Shown: positions 1 through 11,718 of the stretch, piece by piece | How positions within the stretch are numbered: position 1 is the first letter of the stretch | Layout of the letters: every line of letters starts with the position of its first letter | Assembly: GCA_034440635.1 (NCBI GenBank) | Contig: JAOTON010001263.1 | Span: forward strand, 293,671 to 357,670 | Reading direction: 5' to 3' | DNA length: 64,000 nt | From: Lepas anatifera | Taxonomy: Eukaryota; Arthropoda; Thecostraca; Lepadidae | The notes under the pieces: generated by a model | What the model saw: the letters and a program-made list of their open reading frames with translations, nothing else | Database searches by the model: none | What the model was told of the DNA's origin: nothing | Made by a program: the position numbers and the translations under genes

Positions 1-2589
1 AGTCGATTCTATAGTTTATCGTAGAAGATATGACGTGGATTCGTCGGAATATGTCCGAAAAGTTACCAGATTGCTGTTGCCAGACTCGTTCAGTGTTTCC
101 TATGCTTCGATGTCTTTGGTGTCGAGCTTCTTACCTTGGCTGACCCAATGCTGCACTATTTTATATTAGAATGGAAAAGCAGCCACACTATGCGCTTACA
201 AGAGGAGGGCTGGAAGGAGTCGCGCTGGATTTTGTTAATGGAAGGAAAAAGAGCCATCAGGATGACACCTCTGTCAAAGAGCATGGAATATATTGGAACT
301 TTAAGAATCAAGCAGCCAGCGTTATAAGTTACGATATACAAAATCTGGAAAGAAAGGGGATAGTGGGGAGGTCTGGGACGCAGGAGAAGTGGGACAAACC
401 AATTATCTGATGCACGAGTGAGCTAAAAAGGTGCTTCTTAGCTGATTTCCGCACTATACTTGTCGCTGCCCATCACTGGGACCTCAATTTCCTTTTTCCG
501 TGGGTGCTGCAAGCGGGAGGTGAGTGCTCTGCTATTTTAAGGCAATAATTTTGGTGTCATCGATCTGTCCAATCTTCGAATAACTGAAAGTGTTATACTT
601 TTTCCGACATTGCAATTTTGAAAAAAATTGTAAGGTCGGGAGAACTGGGACAAGTTATCCCACTTCTCCCTTTGCTGTCCCACGTCAAATGACGGACATG
701 TGTCCCAGGTACACTCGGTTGCACACTGATTGGTAGGTACTGCTGGTGCGATTGTTTTTGCCATTAACTCTAGAGCAATGCTACTCAGCGTCCTGGCTTC
801 AAGCTCTATGGAAGCCATTTGTTGAGATCTTTCAATTGGCATGCACCGCATTTTCATCAGACGGCAATTTAAGAATTGCTAAATAAAAACACTTTTGAGG
901 CCATGAAGACGGGACAAGCGCTAGAATACCTGGCACCGCCTATCGCGGGCGCACCCCTCTGACCCAGACCCGTCAATCAAGTCTACCACGTGACACTGCG
1001 CCGTGCGTGAGCTGTAGTGGCTCGAACTGATCAATGAAACACATGGCGTGGTGCACCCGGTACAACTTACGGCGAAGAGCGGATAACAGCGTAGCCGTAA
1101 GCATTTGGTCACGTGACTGGGGTGGGGCTGCATTGCTGCGCGGACAGCGAGCTCGCTAAGCTGTGCTGAGGCTACGAGTAGATCGGAATGAGACATGAAG
1201 TAAAGAGTCTCGGAAACTGTTTGTCTTAGGAAAATTAATGCTCACGTTTGTGCGTAATGTAGATAGGAAGCTGATTTATTGAAATATAATTTCTGAATAC
1301 CCCAAATTCCCGTTTGTAATAATAATTGGCAAAAACATTAGGCACATTTAGGGGCATGGAATTTGCCATGGATTCTTGGATGGTGGGTGGGGACTAGATC
1401 TAGTCATGCAAATCGATGTTCACTTCTCCCTACGTTCAGTTCATGGGCGGATCCAGGAGACAATAAGCGGATGCCACTTAATCCCAGATTTAACCTTGGC
1501 CCCAGGTGCAAACATGCATCTTACCCCTCCCCTTAGATGCAAATATCAGTGCCCCCGCGATTAGATTCGACACACCTCTGAAAGGTTGTACCGCCCAAAA
1601 GTGGCGGCGCTCTTGGCAAATAGCGACCCAAAGCCCAGCATCCCTTTCCTGTACCCCATGATAGGTTTTCGATAAGACCGGTCCTGTCTGCCGGTAAGAT
1701 GCATGAACGAATCCCTGTATCTTGGCGGATTTCATTGGACTAACAGTAGCTTTTGGACAGATTCTGGTCCGAAGGCGGTTATGATTTTTTGGGCTAGATG
1801 GCACCGTTTTTTATTTATAAAAAAACGAAACTATTTAAACTAATTTTCCTAGCGTTCAAATGTATCAGCTTGGATTTGGAGAAAGGATAGAAGACACCCG
1901 TAAGACACGTATTTCACTTTCATGACAAGCTCACAGGCGGATCAAGAGCTTGAGTTCGAGGGGATGTAACTAGTCTTAGGTTTTAGGGACTGGCAGGGTG
2001 GGGGGAGCTCGAAGGGACAAGTCTTAAACAAATATTTCGATAATTTTGTGACTCTTCGACCTCAAATGCCACGGGTATAGCATATAGCTGATGTGCCATT
2101 AAGCCCCAGTAAAACCACGATATCAAAAGTCGAATTTGCGACGGCCTGAACAAAGTTTATGATATCAAATTGAACACTTAAAACTTTTTCGAAGCCACCA
2201 ATTGACAAAAAGCTGGTATCCCTATTTTTCAGAATTAATGGAAACCCCCAACTAGGGAAATACCCAAAGATCATCGAATTGACGCAACGCGCGAACGGGT
2301 CAGTTCAGAAAAAAACAGACTCAGCCGCCCATGTGCAATGTGCAAGGAATGGAACGTCTTCCAAGGTGCAGTAACATTGCTCCAGGCTGGTATAAATAAA
2401 ACAAAGCCTTACGACCGGACGTCGTCTTCTTCCAGTTCCATAGTTAATCAAATGAGGTCATTTAGGGGCTCCAAGGAATTTGATAATATCAGTGTGTTTT
2501 AGGACATGAAAAGTCGTAGACACTTGGAAGAAACCCTACATGTGCTTTTAAGCCTCGCGTGAAGAGAAAGCATTAGGTGGAATTACTTT
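1..2589. other. Unassigned sequence, no gene recognised
   Basis: I see no coding region with a recognisable domain here. The open frames are short and of unconvincing composition. Around 360-400 and 640-700 there are short inverted matches of the type GGAGAAGTGGGACAA / TCCCACTTCTCC, which could be ends of a decayed element, but no duplicated target site is visible. A GCGGATCCAGGAG motif at about 1448 recalls the miniature elements found elsewhere in the window. The rest looks like AT-rich non-coding DNA. Confidence 0.4.
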
Positions 2590-2823
2590 TTAACCCGCGC
2601 CCCACCGGAGGTCCGGCGCCACATTCGCCCACCGGGGGCCATCGATGACCCCCTCTAACTCAGAAAATATAGAGGGCAGCGAAAATCTGCAAAGCGCATT
2701 AGAAAGCTCATGTGATTTCAATAAGAAATTACTTCGCATATTTAAGCGCTCAGACCAATGGTTTGACTTCCAGAGGTCAAGTTAGGTAAATATAGATTTT
2801 TTATTCAAATATGCAATGCTTAA
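2590..2823 (+). mobile_element. TTAA family B element, 5' fragment
   Basis: The segment begins TTAACCCGCGCCCCACCGG and continues through the CCATCGATG block into the B interior (GCAAAGCGCATTAGAAAGCTC and onward), matching the complete B copies at 14364 and 58767. It stops at 2820, where a family D element begins exactly at the TTAA of the B sequence ATGCAATGCTTAAGC. The rest of this B copy is missing from the right side of the D fragment. Confidence 0.75.
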
Positions 2824-3170
2824 CACGCGCCCCGCTGGGGTCCCTTGCATGACGCGCCCCGCTGGGGGAGTTTTTCGCCCCCCTCCGTATCTCGTTCCCC
2901 TCGAAAGCTAAAGGAAAAATTACGGGCGGCGTTCGGAAGCTCTTGACAAGACGAAGAGATTTTATAAGGAAAATTGTTGATGTCAGGTCAATATTGAGGT
3001 CAGCATAGGTCAAAGAAGGCTCCATAGGCTTACAACAGAGCAGTGTACGTTTCCTTCTCTAGATCTTCCCTCAGGGGAGCTAGAGCAAATATTTATGCAT
3101 CATTGGATTCCTATCATTGCGGCGAATCGAATGATGTATAATGATGTATAATATGACCTTGCTAGGTATG
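2820..3170 (+). mobile_element. TTAA family D element, 3' truncated
   Basis: It starts TTAACACGCGCCCCGCTGG, followed by a second tandem GACGCGCCCCGCTGG block, and matches the full D copy at 32363-33380. The match runs to TATGACCTTGCTAGG at about 3167, where an LTR-like sequence begins. It is inserted at a TTAA inside a family B copy. No coding capacity. Confidence 0.7.
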
Positions 3171-3474
3171 GTATTCTCTGGGCGATCTCTTCTCCAGATC
3201 AAAGGCTTCGATGCAGAGGTAAACGTAAGTATTGAATTCCGAGGACAACACAACGAAAAGGTTAAAAGAAAAGACGCTTACATACAAGTAATCCCGCTGC
3301 AGCCAGCAGCACCCCTTCTCTGACCGCGCCCCGGCGCCGACTGCCGACCTGCTCACCGGTGACGCGGCCCCGACCTCCGGCGGCCTGGTCACGTGACTGC
3401 CCACGGCTACCTCAACTCGCTCCAGCTTGACGGGAATAGAGATGCAAAAGTCACGCTTATAAACATGGCAACAC
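3168..3474 (-). mobile_element. Probable LTR of a Ty3/gypsy element (minus strand)
   Basis: On the minus strand a pol reading frame ends at about 3487, followed at once by a purine tract (TGGGGGAATGA) and then TGTAGTGTTGCCATG, the order expected for pol end, polypurine tract and 3' LTR. The LTR would run down to about 3168, where family D sequence resumes, giving about 305 bp. The outer boundary is inferred; no second LTR is in the window to compare. Confidence 0.45.
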
Positions 3475-3486
3475 TACATTCATTCC

Positions 3487-3676
3487 CCCATTAATCAAAA
3501 CCATAGCGCGACGGTTTCTGTACACTCCGCCCGGCACGTGTTCGCTGGCGCCACCTATCGTTCTCACCAGAGTCGGACGCCGCAGTCTCCGTCCTACGAC
3601 ATGACCCATCAGCGAGCAGCTCCGGTTCTGCACTAGCACTGCTCAACGGCACATCACCAGCCACAGTACAGTCCAT
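3487..3676 (-). pseudogene. Ty3/gypsy pol C-terminal tail fragment
   Basis: The minus-strand frame ends in a basic stretch RSVQKPSRYGFD, typical of the extreme C-terminus of gypsy-type polyproteins just before the polypurine tract and 3' LTR. The upstream linker is Ser/Glu-rich (SSASAEPELL) and recurs as SSASAEPGG in the integrase fragment at 5197-5634, so both are parts of the same or sister elements. The hAT-like element at 3914-5194 now separates them. A piece of about 37 bp at 3677-3713 is present in inverted orientation near 5240, showing local rearrangement. Confidence 0.5.
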
Positions 3677-3913
3677 AGCCCTGTTCCAGCTGTCAGCACA
3701 GTTTTGTCAGCAGGACCTCTAACCTCTCCTCCAGAAAAGTAACATCAGCGCCATAACTGCCTCTTGTTTGTGCTAAGCAAAGGGAACTGAAACCTTTATA
3801 CCATTAAAAAATATTAGGCAGCCACTTCGTGCACTTACGGTTTTTCATCAGCACAAACAGCAAGCCGTCAGCCCGCAAAAGCTCTAGAACTACTTCCCGG
3901 GGAGAGGCTACAG

Positions 3914-5194
3914 CAGGCCATTTTTTAACATGTTAACTGGGGGGCCATTTGCCCCCCCCAGTCGGCCGAAATGCCCCCCCAGTGCCCGGAAATTGGCCCC
4001 CAGTGAAATACACAGATGACTTAAAATTGACCAAATGCAGACTCACCTAACGAAAATAAGACAGAACACCACCCGATAATTATAACTTTGTTCTATTTCT
4101 GGTCCCAAATTGGCAATCTACAAAAATTGTGTTAAAAAATTTCCACCCCTGGCTGTCTACTCCATCGTGTGAAGACGGAACAAAGCGCATAGTTACGGGA
4201 AATCCCGGCAAAGCAGCCTCAGCATCAACTAATCACAACGCTGGAGAAGAACTCTAGCCTACAACCAATCAAACATCTGTTCTATCCGACCGGAAGCCCA
4301 CATCCCAGCCAGTACCGTGACATTGCATGATGCTCTCATTTCACACGCAGTCAGTTGTCAGCGCTAAGAGCTCGTTTCGTGGATTAGACGGGATACGGTG
4401 TAGTCAAAGTGCGTAAGACTGGTTGCTGGTGTGGCGGTATGAAGTGATTAGCCTTTTAATTTATTATTGTGGTGGTAGCATACATAAGCATCGCCACCAG
4501 CAAAAACGTGAGGGGCCAGCCAAACTTCAACCTGATGCTGACAGCAAACTTTCCACGTTAGTACCAACAACTTTTCGAATTTGGGCTCCTCGTTGCCTTC
4601 CACAGCGGCTGGTTATACAAATTTCCGGTTCACTCCCATTTTTACTGAGATCAGGAAATTATTGGTCAAAAAGTGGGGGGGACCGTGATTGATGATCCCA
4701 AAAAATGTCCTGATAATGTGGATAAATCATTCGATGGCCACGCGGGGTTGGAAGGGCACCCCTGGCTTCCTATTAGATGGGTAGTGTGATGAAAATATTG
4801 CGTCAAGTCAATATCAAACTGTCAACAATTAGTTTTAAACAGTGATACAAGTCGCTTTTGCTGTGGTTTTATGACTACCGCTAGGGGTCGTTTTAGCCTC
4901 AAAACTGCCTTTTATGGTTTTTATTAGGCTATTTTGTGGAAATACAATTTTGCCCCTCTTTGGCCCCTTTTTCTAACTCCGTTTGATTTTTCCGCTGAAA
5001 AAAACCTGGCAGCCCTGGGCAGCACCTTTAATCTCTAAACTTGCAATAACTAAAAAACTGAGAAACATTTTTTTAACACTCACGCGTCTGAGTTGTATTA
5101 AACCCCTCAAAATGGGGTCTTGGCCCCTTGAAGACGCTATAATGGCCAGCACAAGAAATGCCCCCGCACTGAATTTTCCTTAAAAAATGCCCTG
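3914..5194 (+). mobile_element. Non-autonomous hAT-like element, 8-bp TSD
   Basis: The element begins CAGGCCATTTTTTAACATG and ends in the reverse complement of CAGGGCATTTTTTAAGG, giving short imperfect terminal inverted repeats. It is flanked by perfect 8-bp direct repeats GGCTACAG (3906-3913 and 5195-5202), the duplication length of the hAT superfamily. A C/G-run block of CCCCCCAGT type follows the left end. The interior has no transposase frame. A longer copy lies at 5787-9797 and an inverted fragment inside the hAT element at 26.6-27.2 kb. Confidence 0.85.
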
Positions 5195-5196
5195 GG

Positions 5197-5640
5197 CTAC
5201 AGTCCTGTGACGTAGGCGCAACGCGGCCCGCTGATTGGTGCTGACAAAACTCTGCTGACAGCTGGAACAGGGCTCATACCGCCCGGTTCTGCACTCGCAC
5301 TGCTCAGTGCCTCACCGTCAGTCACTGCACAGTCCCTACCAGTCCCTAAATCACCTCCGAGAAGAGTGCTGCCTGAGCCAGACTCTGACTCCGTTTCAGA
5401 GTCTTCCAGTCGCCCTGACTCCGGAGCTGAGTGGACGTCCTCCTGTGTCTGACGGCTTGGCTCGCCGTCTGCTCCCGCTGGTGGTGTTGCTGACCACCTG
5501 GTGAGGCGTTCTGCATGCACGCGAGTTCCGTCGTCCAGGTGAAACGACGCAGGGCCGGTACGCCTCGCGATCCGCCTCGGGCCTGAAAAGTGGCGGCGTC
5601 GTTTTCGGGGACGCGGCATTAGTTCGTATCGCACCCAATT
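5197..5640 (-). pseudogene. Ty3/gypsy integrase C-terminal fragment
   Basis: The minus-strand frame carries RRTGPASFHLDDGTRVHAER, a close fit to the C-terminal SH3-like/GPY-F region of Ty3/gypsy integrases (pattern RxTGPxSFxLDDGxxVHAExL), followed by an acidic, Ser/Pro-rich linker. Upstream integrase, RNase H and RT domains are absent, so this is a truncated remnant. The fragment runs up to the target duplication of the hAT-like element at 3914-5194, so it predates that insertion. Its continuation is at about 3487-3676. Confidence 0.65.
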
Positions 5641-6783
5641 ATCAATTTCAAATGGGCTTTGACGGACGTGCCTATATTCTGGTTGGCTGGAGCCTTTGGT
5701 GATGCAAAACTTCTAATGATAGTCCCCTGCTGTGTCCCTTTCAACATGGAATTGTGGAAACAAAGCAACAATAGTAGGTTCTGAATCAGGCCATTTTTAA
5801 CATGTTAACTGGGGGCATTTTCCCCCCAGTCTGGCTGGGGGGCATTTGCCCCCCAGTCGGCTGAAATGCCCCCCAGTGCCCGGGAAATTGGCCCCCTCAG
5901 TGAAATAGAGAGGAGATGACTTGAAATTCAACAAATGCAAACTCACCTAACGAAAATAAGACGAAACACTACCCGATAATAATGGTTAAGTTTTATTGCT
6001 GGTGCCAAATTGGTTATCATAGAAATTGTGTTAACAATTTTCATCCGTGGCTGTCTCCTCCATCGTGCAAAGACGAAACAAAGCGCGTAGTTATGGGAAA
6101 TCCCGGCAAAGGCTGCCTCAGCAATAACTAATCACAACGCTCGAGATGAACGCTGGCCTTCAATCAATCAAACATCATGTTCTATCCGACCGGAAGCCCA
6201 TACCCCAGCCAGAATCGTGAGATTGTATGATGCTTTCATTTCACACGCGGTCAGCTGTGAGCGCTTAGAGCTCGTTCGTGGTTTAGACGGGACACGGTAT
6301 AGTCAAAGCGCGTAAGACTAGTTGCTGGTGTGGCAGTGTGAAGTGCTTAGCCTTCTTCTTTATTATTGTGGTGGTAGCATACATAAACGTCACCACCGGC
6401 AAAAAGAGAGGGGGCCAGCCAAATTTAGTCCTCGCTCACTTCTGCAGCGGCTGGTTATACAAATTTCTTGTTTTCTCCCATTTTGACTGAGATCAGGAAA
6501 TTGCTGGTCAAAAAGTGGGCGAGGGTGGGGGGTAGGGCCCTGGTCCCCCTTTTCCGACGCTTGTTGTAGCATACGTGAAATTTATAGTGAGATTGCCGCA
6601 TTAATTTGTTTTGCAAAGTCGATAAGCTGTTAGCTGGCCTTTCTCATCGATTCATTGATATTGAAAATTGGGAGAGATTATATATTCGGCCACAGCCCTT
6701 TATAGTAGAATCATCAAACTGCGTCCGGAGGAACTCTTCCCACAAGGAAAGAGCTGGTGACGTTATATGAACCTGACGGTTGG

Positions 6784-7143
6784 CAGTGGCGGATCCAGGG
6801 GGGCAAAAAAGGCATTTGCCCCCTCCAAGTGATTGACCTCAATATTTCGCCCGACTGCTTTTTAGTTTATAAGCAGGATTTTGGTACTTCAAATCTCAAC
6901 ATCAAACAGAACCAGTTAAGTTCAGTGTAAATATTGGACCTTGGACTAGAAAAAGTATCTCGAGCCCATATTTTTCATCCCGTGACGTTTTTTTGTTTCG
7001 TTCTGCTTTTTGCCTCAAATACCCAAAATCCTACCGGGAAGTGATATTGCAGCGCAGCTTTCACGGCGTGACGTTTTTTTTTTGCTTTTCGACATTTGAC
7101 TTTGGTTTGCCCCTCCCAAACCGACCGGCTAGATCCGCTACTG
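6784..7143 (+). mobile_element. GCGGATCC-type miniature element, 8-bp TSD
   Basis: Terminal inverted repeats CAGTGGCGGATCCAG and (reverse complement of the right end) CAGTAGCGGATCTAG enclose 360 bp. Perfect 8-bp duplications ACGGTTGG lie at 6776-6783 and 7144-7151, which suggests mobilisation by a hAT-type transposase. Related to the copy at 30735-31127, which is in the opposite internal orientation. Non-coding. Confidence 0.85.
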
Positions 7144-8043
7144 ACGGTTGGTGCGTCGATAAGCCTAAAAAATTATTAGCTGGTTTTTGAACTACATCTC
7201 TAGATGATTTTGACAGCAACAGACACACATCAGAGTAGGTAAGTAAATAAAAACTTATCTCGATTTAGCCTGCAAACCACTTGTGTTTGATACTTTGAAA
7301 CCATAGTATATATTGCACCCCATAAAACATACAAGCAGTACAAAAATAAAAGACAGGCCACGCACTCAGGGCGCCCCCGGCGCGGGCTCCTAAATTACGC
7401 CGGGGACGCCGCCGTAGAACGGGCAGTTAAAAAGGCACTATTATGATGGCGAAAAACTACATACTCCACAGTCATATCTCCCGACGCCGACGCCGACTTT
7501 AGGAATTTATTTACCTTGCCACACTCATAAAGAAACAAAAATAACTTTTTCATTTGGAATACATTGCGGCAGCGTCAGGGCTGCCAGGTTGGCCATTTTG
7601 TGGCCAAATATCTCGAATTGGGCCTTTTTTCGTGATTGGCCCCGCGATTTTTTCAGTTGGCCCTTTCTTGGAATCTGGCCTTTTTGCCCCTTTACTAGCA
7701 GCTGGCACCCAAGCTAGTTCTGGTTTGTCCTTTGTATAAATATGGATTCTTTTGACCTTTTCCGCTGTTAAATACGATATTCTGACACCGAAAAAACAGC
7801 AGGGCAGCAGAAAAACTGGTATGGTGGTGGGAGGGAGGAACAGAACTTTGTTAAAAACACGATCCACAAAAATGATGGCCACCGAAAACCGGATGCGAAG
7901 CATGCGATACTATACGCGCCCTTTGGGTGAAAAATTCATGGAAAAGTGCGCCCTCTGAGTCTTTGCACTCCCTCACTTACCAAAGTCCTAAATCCGCTAC
8001 TGTTCAAGAGGAAAAAATGCATAGTTGGAAAAGAGAGAAAACA
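7144..8043. other. Unassigned interior of the hAT-like element
   Basis: No recognisable protein domain. A GC-rich patch occurs near 7370-7430. The segment 7560-7730 is rich in TTGGCC/GGGCC words and looks like a decayed repeat. Open frames here are short and lack family signatures. Confidence 0.35.
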
Positions 8044-9291
8044 TTAACCCTATTTCCAGCAGGGGGGCTAATATTGCCCCCCTTCAGGTTTTTCGAGAAT
8101 ATCTCCAAAACGGCTTGCGATTGAACTTTGAAACTTCCTGACTTTTCCTAAAACTAGTACAGGCAGGTTTTCTGATATTTTCAAGATTATATATTTACCA
8201 GGGGCGGAGCTATGGCTGGGTTTTTGGGGAGCTTCTATCCACAAACCAAGTATTATCGTATGCGATGGGTTTTTTTGTAAAAGGAAGCCGTCTCTGCTGA
8301 TCCTGATACCAGTTATATGGTTTTATTATATCATTTCTTATGTGAGATGATAGTGCATTCACAATTGTCACTATTTGTATTCATCAGGGGCGGTTACAGC
8401 AGTTCAAAATGGGGGGAATGTTATCAAGAAGGACTAAACGTTAGTAAGTGAGAAGACTGCTTACAGCCGTGCCAGGGCGAATACAATTGGGTATATGAAA
8501 ATTCAAAATAGTTGTAACCCAATTCTAGATTACCAGAGGCGCGTCCAGTCACTACACATTTTCAAAATGTATATTCCCAGCCAGTATCACCGCCGCGACT
8601 CAATATCGTTGTATATTGAAAATGTGTTTCCAATCACCCCCACCCCCCACGACGAGTCCTTGATCCGCCTATGTCACCCCCTTTCCCAGAGCTGCCATGG
8701 GAGGGTAAAAATTATCAGAAATTAAATTTCAACTAGTCGAGGGACTAATATACTTATGCATACCATTTGCATATTGTTGGTATGTATTTTACCCCACTGT
8801 TTTACCTTACTGCATCCGCCCCTGATGAGTTTTTCACTTTTTTCTCATTTATTTATGTGTCAAAGATGCCAAGCAGTATATGACGGCTTCTAATCCGCGT
8901 AACAAAAACTTTTTAGGTTGTATATATTTCCCCTCATAGTCCTGGTCCTGGAACTGCCATTGAATTTCGAATTTTTGCGTAACTCGAGTATATGAAAATT
9001 TTGGGTCAATTATTTGTAAATCTGAACTAGTTTTGTGAAAATCGTACAACAGAGACAAGGGTTATGGAAAATCTAAAAAATACACAAAAATTGTATATTT
9101 TGCACGACCTTCTCCTAAAAAATAAGAATTTTGAAATTTTCTTTTTCAAAATAAAGTTTAGCAGCAGAGGAATCTATGGCACTTTGAATTTTCAAAATCG
9201 GCCGGTTAGATTACGAGATCTTAGGGGGGCCGATATTGCCCTCCCTTGCCGGAAATAGGGGTAGCCGGGAGCCTGACGGAAATAGGTTTAA
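8044..9291. mobile_element. TTAA family I element
   Basis: The left end is TTAACCCTATTTCCAGC followed by a G-run/C-run hairpin. The right end has the mirrored GGGGGGCCGATATTGCCC block, then GGAAATAGGGG and finally GGAAATAGGTTTAA. Thus both ends carry TTAA plus a duplicated terminal block, as in families A and B. It lies inside the hAT-like element 5787-9797. A smaller element with CAGGGGCGG-type ends appears nested at about 8390-8825. No coding capacity. Confidence 0.6.
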
Positions 9292-9801
9292 ATGTTAGCG
9301 GGGAGTGGTGCGGCCAAGATGATCAATGATGCTAACAAATGCCCTGGTTATGTGGATAAAATCATTGGCTTCCTATTAGACTAGAAGTGTGCTAAAAAAA
9401 TATTGCGTCAAGTCAATATCAAACTGTCCACAATTAGTTTTAAACGGTGATACAAGTCGTTTTTCTGTGGGCCTATGACTACCGCTTGGGTTTTTTAGCC
9501 TCGAATCTGGCTTTTGTGGTATTTGTTTTACTATTTTAGTGAAAATAAAATGTTGCCCCTCTTTGGCCCTTTTTCTCACTCGGTTTGAACTTTTTCGCCA
9601 AAAAAAACTTGGCAGCCCTAGGCAGCATCTATAATCTGGAATAACATAGAGTAACACAAAAATTGAGAAACTTTTACACTAACGCGTCTAAGTTTTAATA
9701 AACCCCCCTCAAAATGGGGTCTTGATCCCCTGAAGACGCAATAATGGCCAGCACAAGAAATGCCCCCCCCGCAAAATTTTCCTTAAAAAATGCCCTGAAT
9801 G

Positions 9802-10574
9802 TTCTGAATTTGTCTGATGCACGATTTTTTGGGCATTTTTTTAGCCGCCACCGGATCGCAGCAGACACCAGCGGAGTGGATGCATCTCTCATCAAATCGG
9901 CATCCACTAAATAGGCCAATAGCTTATTCAGATGAAATGGTAACGTCGTCATGTCCCTTTCAAATTGTTTTGGTGTAGAAAACGCAAACGATCGGCCAGT
10001 TCTGGGTTGGAATTTAGGAACTGAGACCTAATTTCCAGATGGTGGGAATAACAACTTAAACGAGACTGTTACGTCACTGATGGAATGGGGGTGGTTAGAC
10101 GTTCCTGTAATGTGACATGCCAGTTAAAGGGAATGTGGCACCGTGGTCGAAACCTGGAATTTAGTGTAATTAGGAGTAAATTTAGCCGACAATCATGGCA
10201 GCGTCCAAAATTTCTCTGAAAAATGCACAAGCTCAATATTTTTTATTTTAAAATGCTCCTCTAGAAAAAGAAAGACATATCTGCCTGTGGATGATGTCAT
10301 GATCTGGCAACCACTACCATACTCGAAACGCTGCAAGGGTTTCGATTGGCTGATGCTCATTGTGATGTCAGCATATGTCATCACACCAACAGCCATGAAA
10401 AGTGTTACCTGTTGCTAAGGGTACATGAGGGGCACATTTCAGGTAGGTTGTAGCTTTTTTCTACGGGAATCTCGAGTTCGAAGCCAAATGATATATTGAG
10501 TACCGGGTCCTCCGACTTGCTTTACAACTTGGCTATCTCAGTTAAAATCGCGTTATGAAGGTGCCACCTTTCCT
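9802..10574. other. Unassigned sequence
   Basis: I recognise neither a coding domain nor a terminal repeat here. It separates the hAT-like element from the first family A copy. Confidence 0.4.
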
Positions 10575-11398
10575 TTAACACGCGCATTGACGGAGGGGCG
10601 GGTACCCGCCCCCTCGGGTTTTTCGGAGATAGCAGAAAAACGGCGGCGCGTTGCGCCGCCGTACTTGGCATACCTTTTCCCTCATCATTTTTACAATTCT
10701 GTGAAAATTTTAAGTAAGGTCTTCTCAGGTCAGGTCACCAGTACAGGTCAAGTGACCCAACCTAAAAAAAGTTTAAGATAGCATAAGTCAGAGCAGGGTG
10801 AACTTATCCGATTGAAACTCATGTCACATAATGGCCCCTCCAAGTTCTCTAAAATATGTTCCGGTATTTTTTATATCGATGACCTAAGGTCAGGTACGAG
10901 GAATACATGGGAAAAATAATTTTACGGCTAAACTCAGTAACGAATGGTGATAGAGCATTTATTTTAAGTGCATTAGACTCGCCTGGGCTTTGCGGTTCTG
11001 ATGATATGCATTTTATATAATTTGACCCTGACCTGACCTCAGGTCAAGTCAAATCCTTGATTTGACCTAGCAAGGTCAACTTATATATCATTCGATTCGG
11101 CTTGCTGAGAGGATTCATATCGTTCAAGTCGTTTTGCTCTATCTTTACTTGTTCAGATGTAATGGCCGAACAACTGAATTTACATGTTATCCCTATGACG
11201 GCATGTTTTGACCTCTCATGACCTTAAATGTGACCTGACAAAAAATGGTTTAAATGTTTTCGATGGAGAAGTGGATGGGCAGCCCAACGCCCTTTACCGT
11301 TTTTCGCTACCTACCGTGGTCTCAAGATCTTAGGGGGGCGGGTACCCACCCCCCGTCAATGCGAAGGTGGCTCAGACCCCCGTCAATGCGCGTGTTGA
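10575..11398 (+). mobile_element. TTAA family A element, full length (copy 1)
   Basis: It begins TTAACACGCGCATTGACGG, then a GGGCGGGTACCCGCCCC hairpin and a second stem-loop at 10640-10662. It ends with a tandem CCCCCGTCAATGCG block and CGTCAATGCGCGTGTTGA, the last TTAA having decayed to TTGA. The interior is rich in AGGTCA/TGACCT. No reading frame is conserved between copies, so it is non-autonomous. Confidence 0.8.
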
Positions 11399-11718
11399 AG
11401 CCCCGCGTATTACCCTCGCAATCTTTGTTTGGATCACTCGCTATCTATGAGTGGTTATAGCCTATCTCGGAAAAGGAGTTCTGCTGAGGCTGCATGATCA
11501 CTGATAGGTTTTTCGAAACACTGGATTTCCAGAAGACGAAAATACATGAAATTGGCCCAGTAAATTGTATTTCAGAAAAAACATATGTAAAAGTTTAGGG
11601 GCATTTTCAAACATTTCGGAACCCGTAGAAAGGAGCCAGTGGGGCTGCCTCCCAAATTTTCGTTAAAAAAATATTGATAGCATTGGTCGACGGCCATAGA
11701 TAACAGTAGACCTGGCAT

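Larger units (their letters stand above)
5787..9797 (+). mobile_element. Longer copy of the hAT-like element, with nested insertions
   Basis: It starts CAGGCCATTTTTAACATG and ends TTAAAAAATGCCCTG like the 3914-5194 copy, and both ends are collinear with that copy (for example TTGCGTCAAGTCAATATCAA near 9409 and 4799). The octamer TTCTGAAT occurs immediately left (5779-5786) and, after 4 extra bases, on the right (9802-9809), a probable 8-bp target duplication. Inside are a GCGGATCC miniature element (6784-7143), a TTAA family I element (8044-9291) and unassigned sequence. No transposase frame was recognised. Confidence 0.65.

Noticed and set aside
921..1196. 91-codon minus-strand frame
   Set aside because: No motif and no family resemblance; likely chance in a GC-richer stretch.
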